A model generated the notes under the pieces. The model had not been told where the DNA came from. It searched no databases and worked only from the letters and a program-made list of their open reading frames with translations. Positions 5,902 through 6,364 of a stretch of 6,364 nucleotides of DNA are shown here, one piece after another (positions within the stretch are counted from its first letter, which is position 1; the number at the start of each line of letters is the position of its first letter). The position numbers and the translations under genes are program-made. Source of the stretch: JBEKYH01 sp049511115 (GTDB lineage Bacteria; Planctomycetota; Phycisphaerae; Tepidisphaerales; Tepidisphaeraceae); contig JBEKYH010000309.1 of assembly GCA_049511115.1 (NCBI GenBank), forward strand, positions 1 through 6,364, written 5' to 3'.

Positions 5902-6364
5902 TTATCGCTTGAGGTCCGCCCAGATTTGGCGCGAGACCTGGGCGGCTTCGCGGCTGGAGTCGAGTTCTATGGAGGCGGTTTCACGCTCGGAACGGCGGCG
6001 TTTGCGGTCGAGGTCGGCATCTTGTTTGATCTCGTCGGGGTCGGTGAGGCGCGGGGCGGCGGGGGAGAGGATGCCCATTCCTTTGAGCAACTGCATGGCC
6101 AATTTTGCGTCGCCGTTTTCGACGGCTTGGTAGACGGCGTCGGCGGCTTTGTCGGTGAAGGTGAGCAGGCGGGCGCGGCAGCTTTTTTCCATCTCGTCCT
6201 GCCATTGGTTGAAGGCGGCCTGGAAGACGGGGTCGGTGCGGAGCCAATTGTAGATGGTGGTGCGGCCGACGCCGGAGGAGCGGGCGGCTTCGGAGATGGA
6301 TTTGCCGCTGAGGATCAATTCAAGGGCGGCCCGCTGGGGGGCAGGGAGGGCGGCGAGGTCGGTT
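5902..6364 (-). CDS. Helix-turn-helix protein, phBC6A51 / small-terminase-like (5' end missing)
   Basis: The last 153 residues of a protein whose start lies beyond the right edge; the frame is open to base 6364. A first helix (LPAPQRAALELILSG, about 6-20) leads into a helix-turn-helix, KSISEAARSSGVGRTTIYNW (21-40), of the kind found in transposase-like and phage DNA-binding proteins. Then DPVFQAAFNQWQDEM, an alpha-helical middle (AADAVYQAVENGDAKLAMQLLKGMGIL) and a charged Arg/Glu-rich tail follow. This order, a helix-turn-helix followed by helices that count through a repeat-like 'A...NGDAKLAMQLLK' segment, recalls phBC6A51-type small terminase-like proteins; that is from memory and unverified. 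Role: probably DNA binding, possibly a prophage remnant. An internal TTG at 6318 is not the start, since coding resemblance continues upstream of it. The stop is TAA. It converges with the toxin-antitoxin pair and has no visible partner. Confidence 0.75.
   Translation of the reverse strand, partial: TDLAALPAPQRAALELILSGKSISEAARSSGVGRTTIYNWLRTDPVFQAAFNQWQDEMEKSCRARLLTFTDKAADAVYQAVENGDAKLAMQLLKGMGILSPAAPRLTDPDEIKQDADLDRKRRRSERETASIELDSSREAAQVSRQIWADLKR

Overview
This 6.4 kb window is GC-rich bacterial chromosome, about 60% G+C by eye. Its gene content looks like a Planctomycetes-type genome, possibly Phycisphaerae: a FbaB/DhnA-type class I aldolase, secreted glycoside hydrolase and proline-rich proteins ending their signals in Ala-Met-Ala or Ala-Met-Gly, and a phBC6A51-like helix-turn-helix protein. 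The taxonomic call is inference from overall resemblance; no marker gene is present.

Left half (1-3775, all minus strand): a complete class I fructose-bisphosphate aldolase (fbaB), a membrane-anchored PhnD-type substrate-binding protein, and a secreted GH43-family glycosidase. Gaps of 136 and 155 bases separate them, and there are individual ribosome-binding sites or promoter-like signals for two of the three, so they read as separate units rather than one tight operon. A 277-base divergent intergenic region (3776-4052) lies between the GH43 gene and the next gene.

Centre (4053-4964): a plus-strand gene for a small secreted protein made almost wholly of X-X-Pro triplets followed by a Gly/Ala tail. 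It ends at a strong intrinsic terminator with an unusual one-sided bulge. After it come three and a half copies of a 10-base tandem repeat, then a promoter-like element at a spacing that would give a leaderless transcript.

Right part (4965-5722, plus): a type II toxin-antitoxin pair, an RHH-like antitoxin overlapping by GTGA a PIN-domain toxin. The toxin frame carries all expected acidic residues but is cut at codon 10 by an in-frame TAG, immediately before the first catalytic Asp. The conserved hydrophobic residue expected there suggests a single TTG-to-TAG change. TAG is an ordinary stop elsewhere in the window (aldolase, end of the PIN frame), so genome-wide recoding is unlikely. This broken toxin beside an intact antitoxin is the most informative anomaly here.

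Right edge (5723-6364): a 179-base gap with a possible short coding remnant on the minus strand, then the 3' part of a minus-strand helix-turn-helix gene resembling phage small-terminase-like proteins, running off the window. I found no RNA genes, CRISPR array or insertion sequence. I did not find a wholly new system; the best candidates for novelty are the X-X-Pro protein, the tandem repeat and the nonsense-interrupted toxin.
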